A program made the position numbers and the translations under genes. Below are positions 1-6,112 of a DNA stretch of 12,442 bases, one piece after another. The stretch covers positions 1 through 12,442 of the forward strand of contig NZ_CAMPHN010000127.1 in assembly GCF_946885885.1 (NCBI RefSeq). The letters are read 5' to 3'. This stretch comes from an uncultured Pseudomonas sp. GTDB taxonomy: Bacteria; Pseudomonadota; Gammaproteobacteria; Pseudomonadales; Pseudomonadaceae. Within the stretch, counting starts at the first letter, position 1, and each line of letters starts with the position of its first letter. The notes below the pieces were generated by a model, which was not told where the DNA came from, ran no database searches, and saw only the letters and a list, made by a program, of their open reading frames with translations.

Positions 1-40
1 TCGCGATGCCGTCCGTGGGAGGAGGAGTCCATCCCATCAG

Positions 41-98
41 ATGTAATCCGGGGGCGGTTCTGTAGGCGCCAGAGTTCCCCGGATTTCATCCGGGCTAC
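41..98. repeat. REP-like inverted repeat pair (CCGGAT family)
   Basis: The right arm at 77-98 starts CCCCGGATTTCATCCGGG and ends in CTAC. It is itself a small palindrome and faces a degenerate left copy, ATGTAATCCGGGG, at 41-53 (12 of 13 bases complementary to 77-89). The same family recurs at 2398-2460 and 8026-8092. It resembles the short extragenic palindromes common between Pseudomonas genes. The flanking stretch 1-303 has no supportable gene and holds only repeats of this kind. Confidence 0.7.
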
Positions 99-107
99 GA
101 GGAGCCG

Positions 108-136
108 TAGGGTGGATGACGCTTTTTTCATCCACC
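108..136. repeat. Short hairpin repeat (GGTGGATGA/TCATCCACC)
   Basis: GGTGGATGA at 111-119 is perfectly complementary to TCATCCACC at 128-136, giving a 9-bp stem over an 8-base T-rich loop. It begins in the GTAGGGTGGATGA form that recurs in intergenic regions of some pseudomonads. It lies 10 bases after the CCGGAT-family repeat, so two repeat types sit side by side. A role as transcription terminator for a gene outside the window is possible but not shown. Confidence 0.55.
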
Positions 137-197
137 ATCGCAATTGCTCAATGGCTGAAGCGTCGGTTATGGCCGGATGGGTTGAGCAGGGTGATGC

Positions 198-228
198 CCG
201 GGCGGCCATGATGGGTTACGCCGCCCGG
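198..228. repeat. GC-rich inverted repeat downstream of the MDR reductase gene
   Basis: CCGGGCGGC at 198-206 pairs perfectly with GCCGCCCGG at 220-228 around a 13-base spacer. The surrounding stretch, roughly 211-292, looks like a degenerate GATGGGTTACGCC...GGCTAACC...CCATCCTACG extragenic repeat. It sits just past the 3' end of the minus-strand reductase and could help stop transcription or protect the transcript end. There is no T-tract on either side, so it is not called a terminator. Confidence 0.4.
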
Positions 229-303
229 CCATGAGGGGTTAGCCAGTCATTGCCTTGGCGGCTAACCTGCGCGGCCCGACCCATCCTACGGTCTTGGTGT
301 GGC

Positions 304-1311
304 TCAGCTCACCTTGAGTACCAACTTGCCGAAATTCTCGCCGCTGAACAGCTTGAGCAGGGTTTCCGGGAAGGTTTCCAGGCCAGGCACGATGTCCTCC
401 TTGGATTTCAGTTTGCCGCTGAGCAACCAGCCGCCCATTTCCTGGGCCGCTTCGGCGAAGCGCGGGGCGTAGGTCATCACCACCATGCCCTCCATGCGTG
501 CGCTCTTGACCAGCAATTGCAGGTAGTTGACCGGGCCTTTCATGGCTTCCTTGCTGTTGTACTGGCTGATCGCGCCGCAGATCACCACCCGTGCCTTGAA
601 GTTGATACGGGTGAGCACGGCATCGAGGATATCGCCGCCGACGTTGTCAAAATACACGTCCACGCCTTTCGGGCACTCGCGCTTGAGGCCGGCAATCACG
701 TCTTCGCTCTTGTAATCGATGGCGCCGTCGAAGCCCAACTTGTCTACCAGGAACTTGCACTTGTCCGCGCCGCCGGCAATGCCGACCACGCGGCAGCCCT
801 TGAGCTTGGCGATCTGCCCGGCGATGCTGCCGACCGCGCCGGCGGCGCCGGAGATCACCACGGTTTCCCCGGCCTTGGGCGCGCCGACGTCGAGCAAGGC
901 GAAGTAGGCGGTCATCCCGGTCATGCCCAGCGCCGACAGGTACATCGGCAGCGGTGCGCGCTTGGGGTCGACCTTGTAGAAGCCCTTCGGCTCGCCGAGA
1001 AAATAGTCCTGCACGCCGACCGGGCCGTTGACATGGTCGCCGACCGCATAGTCCGGATGCTGCGATGCCAGCACTTCGCCGACGCCGAGGGCGCGCATCA
1101 CTTCGCCGATGCCGACCGGCGGAATATAGGACTTGGCATCGTTCATCCAGCCGCGCATGGCCGGGTCGATGGACAGGTAGGCGTTCTTAACCAGGATCTG
1201 CCCCGGGCCGGGTTCGCCCAGCGGGCTTTCCACATAGCTGAAGGTATCGCGGCTGGGCAGGCCGACCGGGCGTTGGGCGAGCAGGAACTGGCGGTTGAGC
1301 GGCATATTCAT
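304..1311 (-). CDS. MDR-family NADP-dependent oxidoreductase (zinc-independent; CurA/leukotriene B4 dehydrogenase-like)
   Basis: The product is a cytoplasmic medium-chain reductase of 335 residues. Its likely role is NADPH-dependent reduction of the C=C bond of enones or enals, as in E. coli CurA (YncB) and mammalian prostaglandin reductase. The N-terminal GroES-like part (about 1-125) lacks the cysteine and histidine zinc ligands of alcohol dehydrogenases. The Rossmann part carries SGAAGAVGS at 154-162, followed by the VDVYFDNVGG segment (217-226) and CGAISQYN (245-252), all typical of this subfamily. The reading frame stays open to 1461, but the first 50 residues of that longer form do not look like the family, so the start at 1311 (MNMPLNRQ) is preferred. 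The ribosome binding site is weak, and ATG at 1305 is an alternative. The gene diverges from the SDR gene at 1542. The physiological substrate is unknown. Confidence 0.9.
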   Translation of the reverse strand: MNMPLNRQFLLAQRPVGLPSRDTFSYVESPLGEPGPGQILVKNAYLSIDPAMRGWMNDAKSYIPPVGIGEVMRALGVGEVLASQHPDYAVGDHVNGPVGVQDYFLGEPKGFYKVDPKRAPLPMYLSALGMTGMTAYFALLDVGAPKAGETVVISGAAGAVGSIAGQIAKLKGCRVVGIAGGADKCKFLVDKLGFDGAIDYKSEDVIAGLKRECPKGVDVYFDNVGGDILDAVLTRINFKARVVICGAISQYNSKEAMKGPVNYLQLLVKSARMEGMVVMTYAPRFAEAAQEMGGWLLSGKLKSKEDIVPGLETFPETLLKLFSGENFGKLVLKVS

Positions 1312-1439
1312 AAATGGGTACTCAGTGAGCGGGCGGAAAGGATTGTTGATAGCCCTTAGTTGCCCATCGGGCAAGAAGCTTGGTGCAGACGAATGGATAT
1401 CGATCGATTCGAGTGATAGCGAGGCCGGGGGTTTAATCA

Positions 1440-1480
1440 TTATTTTGGATGGAGATATCACTGGCCTATTAATAGTGCTG
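1440..1480. promoter_or_regulatory. AT-rich candidate promoter region between the divergent reductase genes
   Basis: This stretch is notably AT-rich for the window and contains the perfect 10-bp palindrome CTATTAATAG at 1466-1475. For the SDR gene, TTGGAT (1445-1450) and TATTAA (1467-1472) are spaced 16 bases apart and make a weak sigma-70 candidate. The palindrome could equally supply a -10 for the minus-strand reductase. No transcription start is known. This is a positional inference for the 230-base divergent gap (1312-1541), which holds no other gene. Confidence 0.3.
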
Positions 1481-1541
1481 CCGCATCGACCTGTGTCTGG
1501 CTAGACTCGACCCGGATTTCCACCCTTTAGAGGATGCACGG

Positions 1542-2303
1542 ATGAGTTTTACTTTTTCTGGCCAGGTAGCCCTGGTAACTGGCGGCGCAGCGGGTATCGG
1601 TCGCGCAACGGCACTGGCATTCGCTAACGAAGGCCTGAAAGTGGTGGTTTCCGATGTCGATGCCCAAGGTGGCGAAGGCACCGTCGAACTGATTCGCGCA
1701 GCCGGCGGCGATGCGCTGTTCGTGCGCTGCGACGTGACCCGCGATGCCGAAGTCAAGGAACTAATGGAACGTGTCCTGGAGGCCTACGGCCGCCTGGACT
1801 ACGCCTTCAACAACGCCGGCATCGAGATCGAAAAGGGCAAGCTGGCCGACGGCAGCGAGGCCGAGTACGACGCGATCATGGGCGTCAACGTCAAAGGCGT
1901 GTGGCTGTGCATGAAGCACCAGATTCCGCTGATTCTGGCCCAGGGTGGCGGCGCCATCGTCAATACCGCCTCGGTCGCCGGTTTGGGCGCGGCGCCAAAG
2001 ATGAGCATCTACAGCGCCTCCAAGCACGCGGTGATCGGCCTGACCAAATCCGCCGCGGTCGAGTACGCGAAGAAGAAACTGCGGGTCAACGCCGTATGCC
2101 CGGCGGTAATCGACACCGACATGTTCCGCCGCGCCTACGAGTCCGACCCGAAGAAGGGTGAGTTCGCCGCGGCCATGCACCCGGTCGGGCGTATCGGCAA
2201 GGTCGAGGAAATCGCCACCGCGGTGCTCTACCTGTGCTGCGACAACGCCGCTTTCACCACTGGCCATGCATTGGCGGTGGATGGCGGGGCGACCGCGATC
2301 TGA
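1542..2303 (+). CDS. SDR-family NAD(P)-dependent oxidoreductase
   Basis: This is a classical short-chain dehydrogenase/reductase of 253 residues, which is normal for the family. It has the cofactor motif TGGAAGIG at 13-20, Asp38 at the end of the second strand (usually favouring NAD over NADP), and NNAG at 90-93. The catalytic tetrad is Asn116, Ser144, Tyr157 and Lys161 (in YSASK). The C-terminal DGGATAI is the usual last strand. The start is supported by AGAGGA at 1529-1534, 7 bases before the ATG. The enzyme should interconvert an alcohol and a ketone in the cytoplasm, but family membership does not fix the substrate. It is transcribed away from the MDR reductase, and a shared regulatory gap hints at a common response. 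A strong hairpin ends the unit about 20 bases past the stop. Confidence 0.93.
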   Translation: MSFTFSGQVALVTGGAAGIGRATALAFANEGLKVVVSDVDAQGGEGTVELIRAAGGDALFVRCDVTRDAEVKELMERVLEAYGRLDYAFNNAGIEIEKGKLADGSEAEYDAIMGVNVKGVWLCMKHQIPLILAQGGGAIVNTASVAGLGAAPKMSIYSASKHAVIGLTKSAAVEYAKKKLRVNAVCPAVIDTDMFRRAYESDPKKGEFAAAMHPVGRIGKVEEIATAVLYLCCDNAAFTTGHALAVDGGATAI

Positions 2304-2321
2304 TCGTGTTTCGCTCGCAGC

Positions 2322-2355
2322 ACGCAAAAGGCGCCTACTCAGGCGCCTTTTGCGT
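2322..2355 (+). terminator. Intrinsic terminator after the SDR gene
   Basis: A 14-bp perfect stem, ACGCAAAAGGCGCC (2322-2335) with GGCGCCTTTTGCGT (2342-2355), encloses a 6-base loop. The AAAAGGCGCC/GGCGCCTTTT core, with a T-run in the descending arm, is a common Pseudomonas terminator form. It starts 19 bases after the stop codon. The symmetry means it could also act in the reverse direction. Confidence 0.85.
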
Positions 2356-2397
2356 TGGGAGAACATGGGTGGGTTGAACTACGGTTCTCGCCGTTCG

Positions 2398-2460
2398 GTA
2401 GCCCGGAGGCAATCCGGGGAGGTCGTTGGCGGGCGGCAATTTTCCCGGATTTCGGGCTAC
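2398..2460. repeat. REP-like inverted repeat pair (CCGGAT family), second copy
   Basis: The left element, 2398-2419, begins GGTAGCCCGGAGGCAATC, and the right element ends CCCGGATTTCGGGCTAC at 2444-2460. They are in inverted orientation about 24 bases apart. The right element lacks a few central bases compared with the copies at 77-98 and 8071-8092, so it is a decayed member. Confidence 0.65.
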
Positions 2461-2487
2461 GGTTCAGCTACGCGGTCTTCAATGCCG

Positions 2488-2520
2488 GTAGGTTGGTGCT
2501 GAGCGCAGCGAAGCCCAACA
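2488..2520. repeat. 33-base intergenic repeat, copy 1
   Basis: The unit begins GTAGGTTGGTGCTGAGC and ends GCGAAGCCCAACA. It recurs in direct orientation at 2593-2625 with one base different (T to C). Its ends, GTTGG and CCAAC, are complementary. Between the two copies lies a small hairpin, GGCGGGT-gaa-ACCCGCC (2526-2542). It sits downstream of the benE-like gene. Confidence 0.65.
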
Positions 2521-2592
2521 GGTAAGGCGGGTGAAACCCGCCATTGTTGCGGTCAAGGCTTCGCGGCTAAAGCCCCTCCCACGGGTGAGGCG

Positions 2593-2625
2593 GTAGGTTG
2601 GCGCTGAGCGCAGCGAAGCCCAACA
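2593..2625. repeat. 33-base intergenic repeat, copy 2
   Basis: This is a direct copy of 2488-2520, with 32 of 33 bases identical. It ends 20 bases from the stop codon of the minus-strand benE-like gene, so it would lie in that transcript's 3' end. The span from 2360 to 2645 holds no supportable gene and is made almost wholly of repeats. Confidence 0.65.
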
Positions 2626-2645
2626 AGGCGCAGCCGAAATCCAGA

Positions 2646-3836
2646 TCAATCCTTACCCCAATTCAGAATCGTCAGGGTCAGCATGCCCGCGACTATGCCC
2701 CAGAATGCCGAGCCGACCGAGAACAGCGTCATGCCCGAGGCGGTCACCAGGAAGGTGATCAGCGCCGCTTCGCGCTCCTTGGCTTCGCTCATGGCCTGAG
2801 TCAGACCGCCGATGATCGAGGCGAACAGCGCCAGGGCGGCGATGGACAGGATCAGCGCTTTGGGCAGGGCGCCGAACAGGGCGGCGAGGGTGGCGCCGAA
2901 GATCCCGGCAATGCCGTAGAACAGCCCGCACCAGACCGCAGCGGTGTAGCGCTTTTGCGGGTCTTCGTGGGCTTCCGGGCCGGCGCAGATCGCCGCGCTG
3001 ATCGCTGCCATATGAATGCCGTGGGCGCCGAAAGGCGCCATCAGGATCGAGGTCAGGCCGGTGGCGTTCAACAGCGGAGAGGCCGGCACGTCGTAACCGT
3101 TTGCGCGCAGCACGGCCATACCCGGCAGGTTCTGCGAGGCCATGGCGACGATAAACAGCGGAATGCCGATGCTGATCGCCGCGGCGAAGGAGAAGCTCGG
3201 TGTGGTCCATTCCGGGGTGGCCAGCTGTAGCTCGAAGTGCTCGAAATTAAGCAGGCCAAACGCCCCGGCCAGCACGCAGCCGACGATCAAGGCCGCGAGC
3301 ACCGCATAACGCGGCAGCAGGCGTTTGCCGAACAGATAGGCCAGCAGCATCGCCACCACCAGCACTGGCTGCTGCTCGGCGGCCCCGCAGATTTCCAGGC
3401 CGATCTTGAACAGCACCCCGGCCAGCAGCGCGGCGGCGATAGAACCGGGAATGCGCCGCATCAGACGGTCGAAGGTGCCGGTCAGGCCGATCAAGACGAT
3501 CAGCCCCGAGGCGAGAATATAGGCGCCGATCGCCTCGCTGTAGGGCACGCCCGGCAGGCTGGTGATCAGCAGCGCCGCGCCCGGGGTCGACCAGGCGATC
3601 ATCACCGGCGCGCGGTAGCGCAGCGACAGGCCGATGCAGGTCAGCGCCATGCCGATCGACAGGGCCCAGATCCACGAGGAAATTTGCCCGCTGGACAGCC
3701 CGGCGGCCTGGCCGGCCTGAAAGATCAGCACCAGCGAACTGGTATAGCCGGTGAGCATGGCGATAAAGCCGGCGACCACCGCCGAGGTCGAGGTGTCGGC
3801 CAGCGGGCGCAGACGGGGTTGGGTGAGTTCCTGCAT
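2646..3836 (-). CDS. benE: BenE-family benzoate/H+ symporter-like inner-membrane transporter
   Basis: The product is a 396-residue polytopic inner-membrane protein of the benzoate:proton symporter (BenE) family, and the length is normal. The hydrophobic profile gives about 11-12 membrane segments. Conserved stretches visible are AWSTPGAALL (81-90), ASQNLPGMAVLRANGY (233-248), and GAHGIHMAAISAAICAGPEA (270-289) followed by HEDPQKRY. The start at 3836 (MQELTQPR) is preferred although the frame is open further upstream. It forms a TGATG overlap with the stop of the LysE-type gene, and the upstream extension would run through that gene. No benzoate catabolic gene (benABCD, cat) is near, so the substrate may be another small aromatic or organic acid. 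The symbol rests on family only. Confidence 0.9.
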   Translation of the reverse strand: MQELTQPRLRPLADTSTSAVVAGFIAMLTGYTSSLVLIFQAGQAAGLSSGQISSWIWALSIGMALTCIGLSLRYRAPVMIAWSTPGAALLITSLPGVPYSEAIGAYILASGLIVLIGLTGTFDRLMRRIPGSIAAALLAGVLFKIGLEICGAAEQQPVLVVAMLLAYLFGKRLLPRYAVLAALIVGCVLAGAFGLLNFEHFELQLATPEWTTPSFSFAAAISIGIPLFIVAMASQNLPGMAVLRANGYDVPASPLLNATGLTSILMAPFGAHGIHMAAISAAICAGPEAHEDPQKRYTAAVWCGLFYGIAGIFGATLAALFGALPKALILSIAALALFASIIGGLTQAMSEAKEREAALITFLVTASGMTLFSVGSAFWGIVAGMLTLTILNWGKD

Positions 3837-4447
3837 CAGAATAATCCGCTGTCCGTGACTATGGGGTAGAGCGAGGCCACCAGCAGCAGCGCCATGCCGA
3901 TATTGAAGCCGCGCAGCACCCGCGGGTTTTTCAGCCAGTTGCGCAGCAGGCTGCCGGCGACCGTCCACAAACCGACGCTGGGGCAGTTGACCAGGGCGAA
4001 CAGCGCCGCGATCAGCAGCACATTGACCAGAAAATCTTCCTGCGGCGTATAGGTGGTGATGGCGCCGATCGCCATGACCCAGGCCTTGGGATTGACCCAT
4101 TGAAAGGCCGCCGCCTGGAGAAAGCTGAACGGTTTGCCGCGCTCGCCGGCCTGGCTGTCCGGTGCGCCCGAGTTGGCGATCTTCCAGGCCAGATAGAGCA
4201 AGTAGGCCGCCCCCAGATAACGCAGCACGCTATAGAGCATCGGCAGCTGCTTGAACAATTGCCCCAGGCCCAGACCGACCGCCATCACCAACAGCATAAA
4301 GCCCAGGCTGATACCGAGCATATGCGGCAGGCTGCGGCGCAGGCCGAAGTTCACCCCGGAAGCGAGCAGCATCATATTGTTCGGCCCCGGCGTCACCGAG
4401 GTGACGAAGGCAAAGGCGATAAAGGCGATCAGCAATTCGGCGGTCAT
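3836..4447 (-). CDS. LysE/RhtB-family amino-acid exporter
   Basis: The product is an inner-membrane exporter of 203 residues with about six membrane segments, the usual size for the LysE/RhtB family. Members use the proton motive force to expel amino acids or related metabolites. The family signature TPGPNN is at 19-24, just after the first hydrophobic segment, and FQWVNPKAW is at 115-123. The gene is translated first in a two-gene unit. Its TGA stop overlaps the ATG of the BenE-like gene by one base, which suggests translational coupling. The ribosome binding site is weak (GAG about 10 bases upstream). The exported substrate cannot be deduced. Direct repeats at 4504-4534 lie upstream and may be an operator. 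Confidence 0.9.
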   Translation of the reverse strand: MTAELLIAFIAFAFVTSVTPGPNNMMLLASGVNFGLRRSLPHMLGISLGFMLLVMAVGLGLGQLFKQLPMLYSVLRYLGAAYLLYLAWKIANSGAPDSQAGERGKPFSFLQAAAFQWVNPKAWVMAIGAITTYTPQEDFLVNVLLIAALFALVNCPSVGLWTVAGSLLRNWLKNPRVLRGFNIGMALLLVASLYPIVTDSGLF

Positions 4448-4503
4448 GGTCGGGTACTCGCTGGCAGTGCTTGCACCTTAAGGCCGGCGCGGTTTGGCGT
4501 CGC

Positions 4504-4546
4504 GGTACAGCCAGAGACGCATCCAGCGATACAGTCGACTGGACCC
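4504..4546. promoter_or_regulatory. Candidate operator with direct repeats upstream of the LysE-type gene
   Basis: On the minus strand, reading toward the exporter gene, CTGTATC (4528-4534) and CTGTACC (4504-4510) are direct repeats one base apart in sequence and 24 bases apart in position. CTGGATG lies between them (4520-4526). On the plus strand, CTGGACC is at 4539-4545. Direct repeats of CTGTAYC or CTGGAY type are reminiscent of sites used by MocR/GntR-type regulators, but that is from memory and unproven here. No such regulator is encoded in the window. Confidence 0.3.
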
Positions 4547-4552
4547 TGGCGA

Positions 4553-4581
4553 TTGGCGTCGAACCTCTTACGGGGTAGGCT
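4553..4581 (+). promoter_or_regulatory. Candidate sigma-70 promoter for the NPYAAP membrane protein
   Basis: TTGGCG (4553-4558) and TAGGCT (4576-4581) are separated by 17 bases, with 4 of 6 and 3 of 6 matches to the consensus. The likely start of transcription would be about 25-30 bases before the ATG at 4616. This is moderate evidence only. Confidence 0.35.
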
Positions 4582-4615
4582 CGCAACCTTATTCGACAAC
4601 CCGCAGGGACAGGCG

Positions 4616-5254
4616 ATGGACCGACACGACAACCCTTATGCCGCCCCCCAGGTCAGCCTGGTGGAAAATACCGAAGTGCAGACGCTCGAAGGCTGGAGCC
4701 CCGGGCGCCTGCAATTGCTCGGTTACCTCAATTTGGTTGCGGCGTTCGGTTCGCTCGTAGCGTTGGTTTCGACTGTTATGGCCGGGTTCCTCGAGAACAC
4801 CTCGCTGGAGTCGTTCGGCAACTGGCTCGGCCCGGCAATAACGCTTCTAGGCTGCTACTTGCTCCTGCAGTTGAGGTATTTCTCCGAGCAACGTTTCGCC
4901 GCGCAGCATCTGAGCAAGCCGACCTGGGCTGCGGTGCTCTGTGGCCTGTTATTGATGGTGCCCGAGCTACTTTGGAAAGATGCACTTGGCGAGCTGGGCT
5001 GGCGGATGTTCGTCTATTTCGCGCTGATTGCCATTTATGGCGCCGTGCTGGCTTGGCTGGGTTTTCGCTTGCGCCAAGTGCAAAACGTCTATCCCGTGTT
5101 CCGTTTGATGGCTTGGCTGGAGTTGATCGGCGGCCTGATGATGGCCAGCGTGATTCTGCTGGTGGTAGCAGTTCTACCATTTTTAGGCGCGAGCATTGCC
5201 ATGGCTTGGGTGTTCTTCCAGGCAGCAGCCGAGCAGAGACGTCAGGCTGAGTAG
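4616..5254 (+). CDS. Uncharacterised multi-pass membrane protein with N-terminal NPYAAP motif
   Basis: The family is not recognised with confidence. The product has 212 residues. A short polar N-terminus carries DNPYAAPQ at 5-12, a motif seen at the start of many small bacterial membrane proteins of unknown role. Five or six hydrophobic segments follow, at about 32-58, 68-87, 104-120, 129-151, 165-185 and 186-205. The C-terminus is short, charged and probably cytoplasmic. The frame is open upstream to 4100, but that part would overlap the LysE-type gene on the other strand. AGGGA at 4605-4609 lies 6 bases before the ATG at 4616 and supports this start. A candidate promoter lies just before it. 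The gene stands alone, divergent from the exporter pair. No catalytic residues or transport motif are visible, and no function is proposed. Confidence 0.8.
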   Translation: MDRHDNPYAAPQVSLVENTEVQTLEGWSPGRLQLLGYLNLVAAFGSLVALVSTVMAGFLENTSLESFGNWLGPAITLLGCYLLLQLRYFSEQRFAAQHLSKPTWAAVLCGLLLMVPELLWKDALGELGWRMFVYFALIAIYGAVLAWLGFRLRQVQNVYPVFRLMAWLELIGGLMMASVILLVVAVLPFLGASIAMAWVFFQAAAEQRRQAE

Positions 5255-5314
5255 GTGGATTGTGGCGAGCTGCGTGGTCCGGCCCAACCTTGCTGCTTGC
5301 AGAGGCCGTAATGA

Positions 5315-5369
5315 GTAGGGTGCGCCGTGCGCACCAGGAATCTGCGCTGGTGTGTGCGGCGCACCCTAC
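5315..5369. repeat. Long inverted repeat, 22-bp arms (GTAGGGTGCGCC family)
   Basis: The left arm at 5315-5336 begins GTAGGGTGCGCCG, and the right arm at 5348-5369 ends CGGCGCACCCTAC. The spacer is 11 bases. Nineteen of 22 positions are Watson-Crick pairs and the other three would be G-U pairs in RNA, so a folded transcript would have an unbroken stem. It lies about 60 bases after the membrane-protein gene and may act as a transcript end or boundary. The span 5255-5545 holds no gene, only this and the following repeat. Confidence 0.7.
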
Positions 5370-5433
5370 GAAGTCAAGCCCCTAGACTTAAGCACCGAAG
5401 CCAGTTTCGTGTTGCGCGGAGCCGAAGCTCTTC

Positions 5434-5513
5434 GTAGGAGCCAGCTTGCTGTGGTTCGGCACTCCGACGATCCATCTCGCAGCGGAACGCATCGCCAGCA
5501 AGCTGGCTCCTAC
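5434..5513. repeat. REP pair with perfect 18-bp inverted arms (GTAGGAGCCAGC family)
   Basis: GTAGGAGCCAGCTTGCTG at 5434-5451 is exactly the reverse complement of 5496-5513, with a 44-base spacer. This is a well-known form of Pseudomonas REP sequence, where inverted pairs are mobilised by REP-associated tyrosine transposases encoded elsewhere in the genome. It ends 32 bases from the 3' end of the marR-type gene and could limit read-through between the convergent units. Confidence 0.8.
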
Positions 5514-5545
5514 AGGTGCGTTGTTTTGGCCTGTACAACCGCCCA

Positions 5546-6001
5546 TCATTCCTGCTCCGTCGCCGCTTGGTGCGCGCGCCCCAGCGCCTGATTGACCCGC
5601 AACCAGCCCTCGACCGCAGCTTCCCCGGCTTCGCCGAAGGCGCGTTGCAGCAGCTTGGCCTGTTCGCGGCGCAAGGCCAGTTCCAGCTTTGCGCCCTCGC
5701 GGGTCAGGCCCAGTAGGCGTTTACGTTTGTCGTCTTCCGCCGCCAGGCTTTCCACCAGATCCATTTCCAGCAACTGGCGCAGCGGCGTATTCAGCGCCTG
5801 CTTGCTCACGCCCAGGTAACCGAGCAGTTGCTTCATGCTCAGGCCCGGGTACTTGCCGATAAAAAACAGAATGCGGTGGTGCACCCGCGACAAGCCGCGT
5901 CGCGCGAGCATTTCGTCGGCCTTGGCGGTAAACGCCTGGTAGCCGAAGAAGAACGCCTCCATGGCGGTTTGTTGAGTGCCGATGTTTTGCAGATCGAACA
6001 T
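5546..6001 (-). CDS. MarR-family transcriptional regulator
   Basis: The product is a small dimeric DNA-binding regulator of 151 residues from the ATG at 6001. The winged helix-turn-helix covers about 38-101. LSMKQLLGYLGVSKQALNTPLRQLL (54-78) is the recognition-helix region, and the charged DDKRKRLLGLT (90-100) matches the MarR wing. The N- and C-terminal helices should form the dimer interface. A TTG three codons upstream (6010) is in frame, but the AGG at 6012-6014 is spaced for the ATG, so ATG is preferred. The gene diverges from the aminotransferase gene. Two matching palindromes in the gap, one of them five bases before this start codon, suggest autorepression and control of the neighbour. 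The ligand is unknown. Confidence 0.9.
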   Translation of the reverse strand: MFDLQNIGTQQTAMEAFFFGYQAFTAKADEMLARRGLSRVHHRILFFIGKYPGLSMKQLLGYLGVSKQALNTPLRQLLEMDLVESLAAEDDKRKRLLGLTREGAKLELALRREQAKLLQRAFGEAGEAAVEGWLRVNQALGRAHQAATEQE

Positions 6002-6005
6002 TAAG

Positions 6006-6020
6006 GTCAAGCCTATTGAC
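6006..6020. promoter_or_regulatory. Candidate MarR-type operator, box 2 (GTCAA-N5-TTGAC)
   Basis: GTCAAGCCTATTGAC is an imperfect palindrome with 5-bp perfect arms and a 5-base centre. It has the same arms and spacing as box 1 at 6063-6079. It overlaps the probable ribosome binding site of the minus-strand marR-type gene, so binding here would block that gene's expression. TTGACG (6016-6021) could also serve as a -35 element for the aminotransferase, with TAGCTT at 6040-6045. Confidence 0.55.
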
Positions 6021-6038
6021 GTATTTACCCTGGGTGTC

Positions 6039-6052
6039 GTAGCTTCGGCTAC
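6039..6052 (+). other. Short hairpin with cUUCGg tetraloop between the two operators
   Basis: GTAGC (6039-6043) and GCTAC (6048-6052) enclose TTCG. In plus-strand RNA this would be a very stable C(UUCG)G tetraloop hairpin. It lies close to the midpoint of the two GTCAA-N5-TTGAC boxes. It could be a leader structure, a further protein site, or chance. Confidence 0.35.
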
Positions 6053-6062
6053 ACAAGATTTC

Positions 6063-6079
6063 GGTCAAACAGTTTGACC
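6063..6079. promoter_or_regulatory. Candidate MarR-type operator, box 1 (perfect 17-bp palindrome)
   Basis: GGTCAAACAGTTTGACC has perfect 8-bp arms about one central base. It contains the GTCAA-N5-TTGAC core shared with box 2, with centres 58 bases apart. It ends 33 bases before the aminotransferase ATG, a suitable place to block or control transcription. Position and symmetry fit the MarR family, whose dimers bind 15-20 bp palindromes near their own genes. Confidence 0.65.
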
Positions 6080-6112
6080 TATTTTTCTCTGCCTTTGCTA
6101 CCGGTGATCTCC

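Noticed and set aside
250..1359. Long plus-strand open frame opposite the MDR reductase
   Set aside because: It is antisense to a gene with clear family motifs, and its His/Ala-rich translation looks like a GC-rich shadow frame.
1312..1461. 50-residue N-terminal extension of the MDR reductase
   Set aside because: The extension has no family resemblance, runs into the promoter-like AT-rich stretch, and would exceed the usual family length. The start at 1311 fits better.
2598..3869. Plus-strand open frames opposite the BenE-like gene
   Set aside because: The translations are Gln/Arg/Gly-rich with no domain, and they mirror a well-supported transporter gene.
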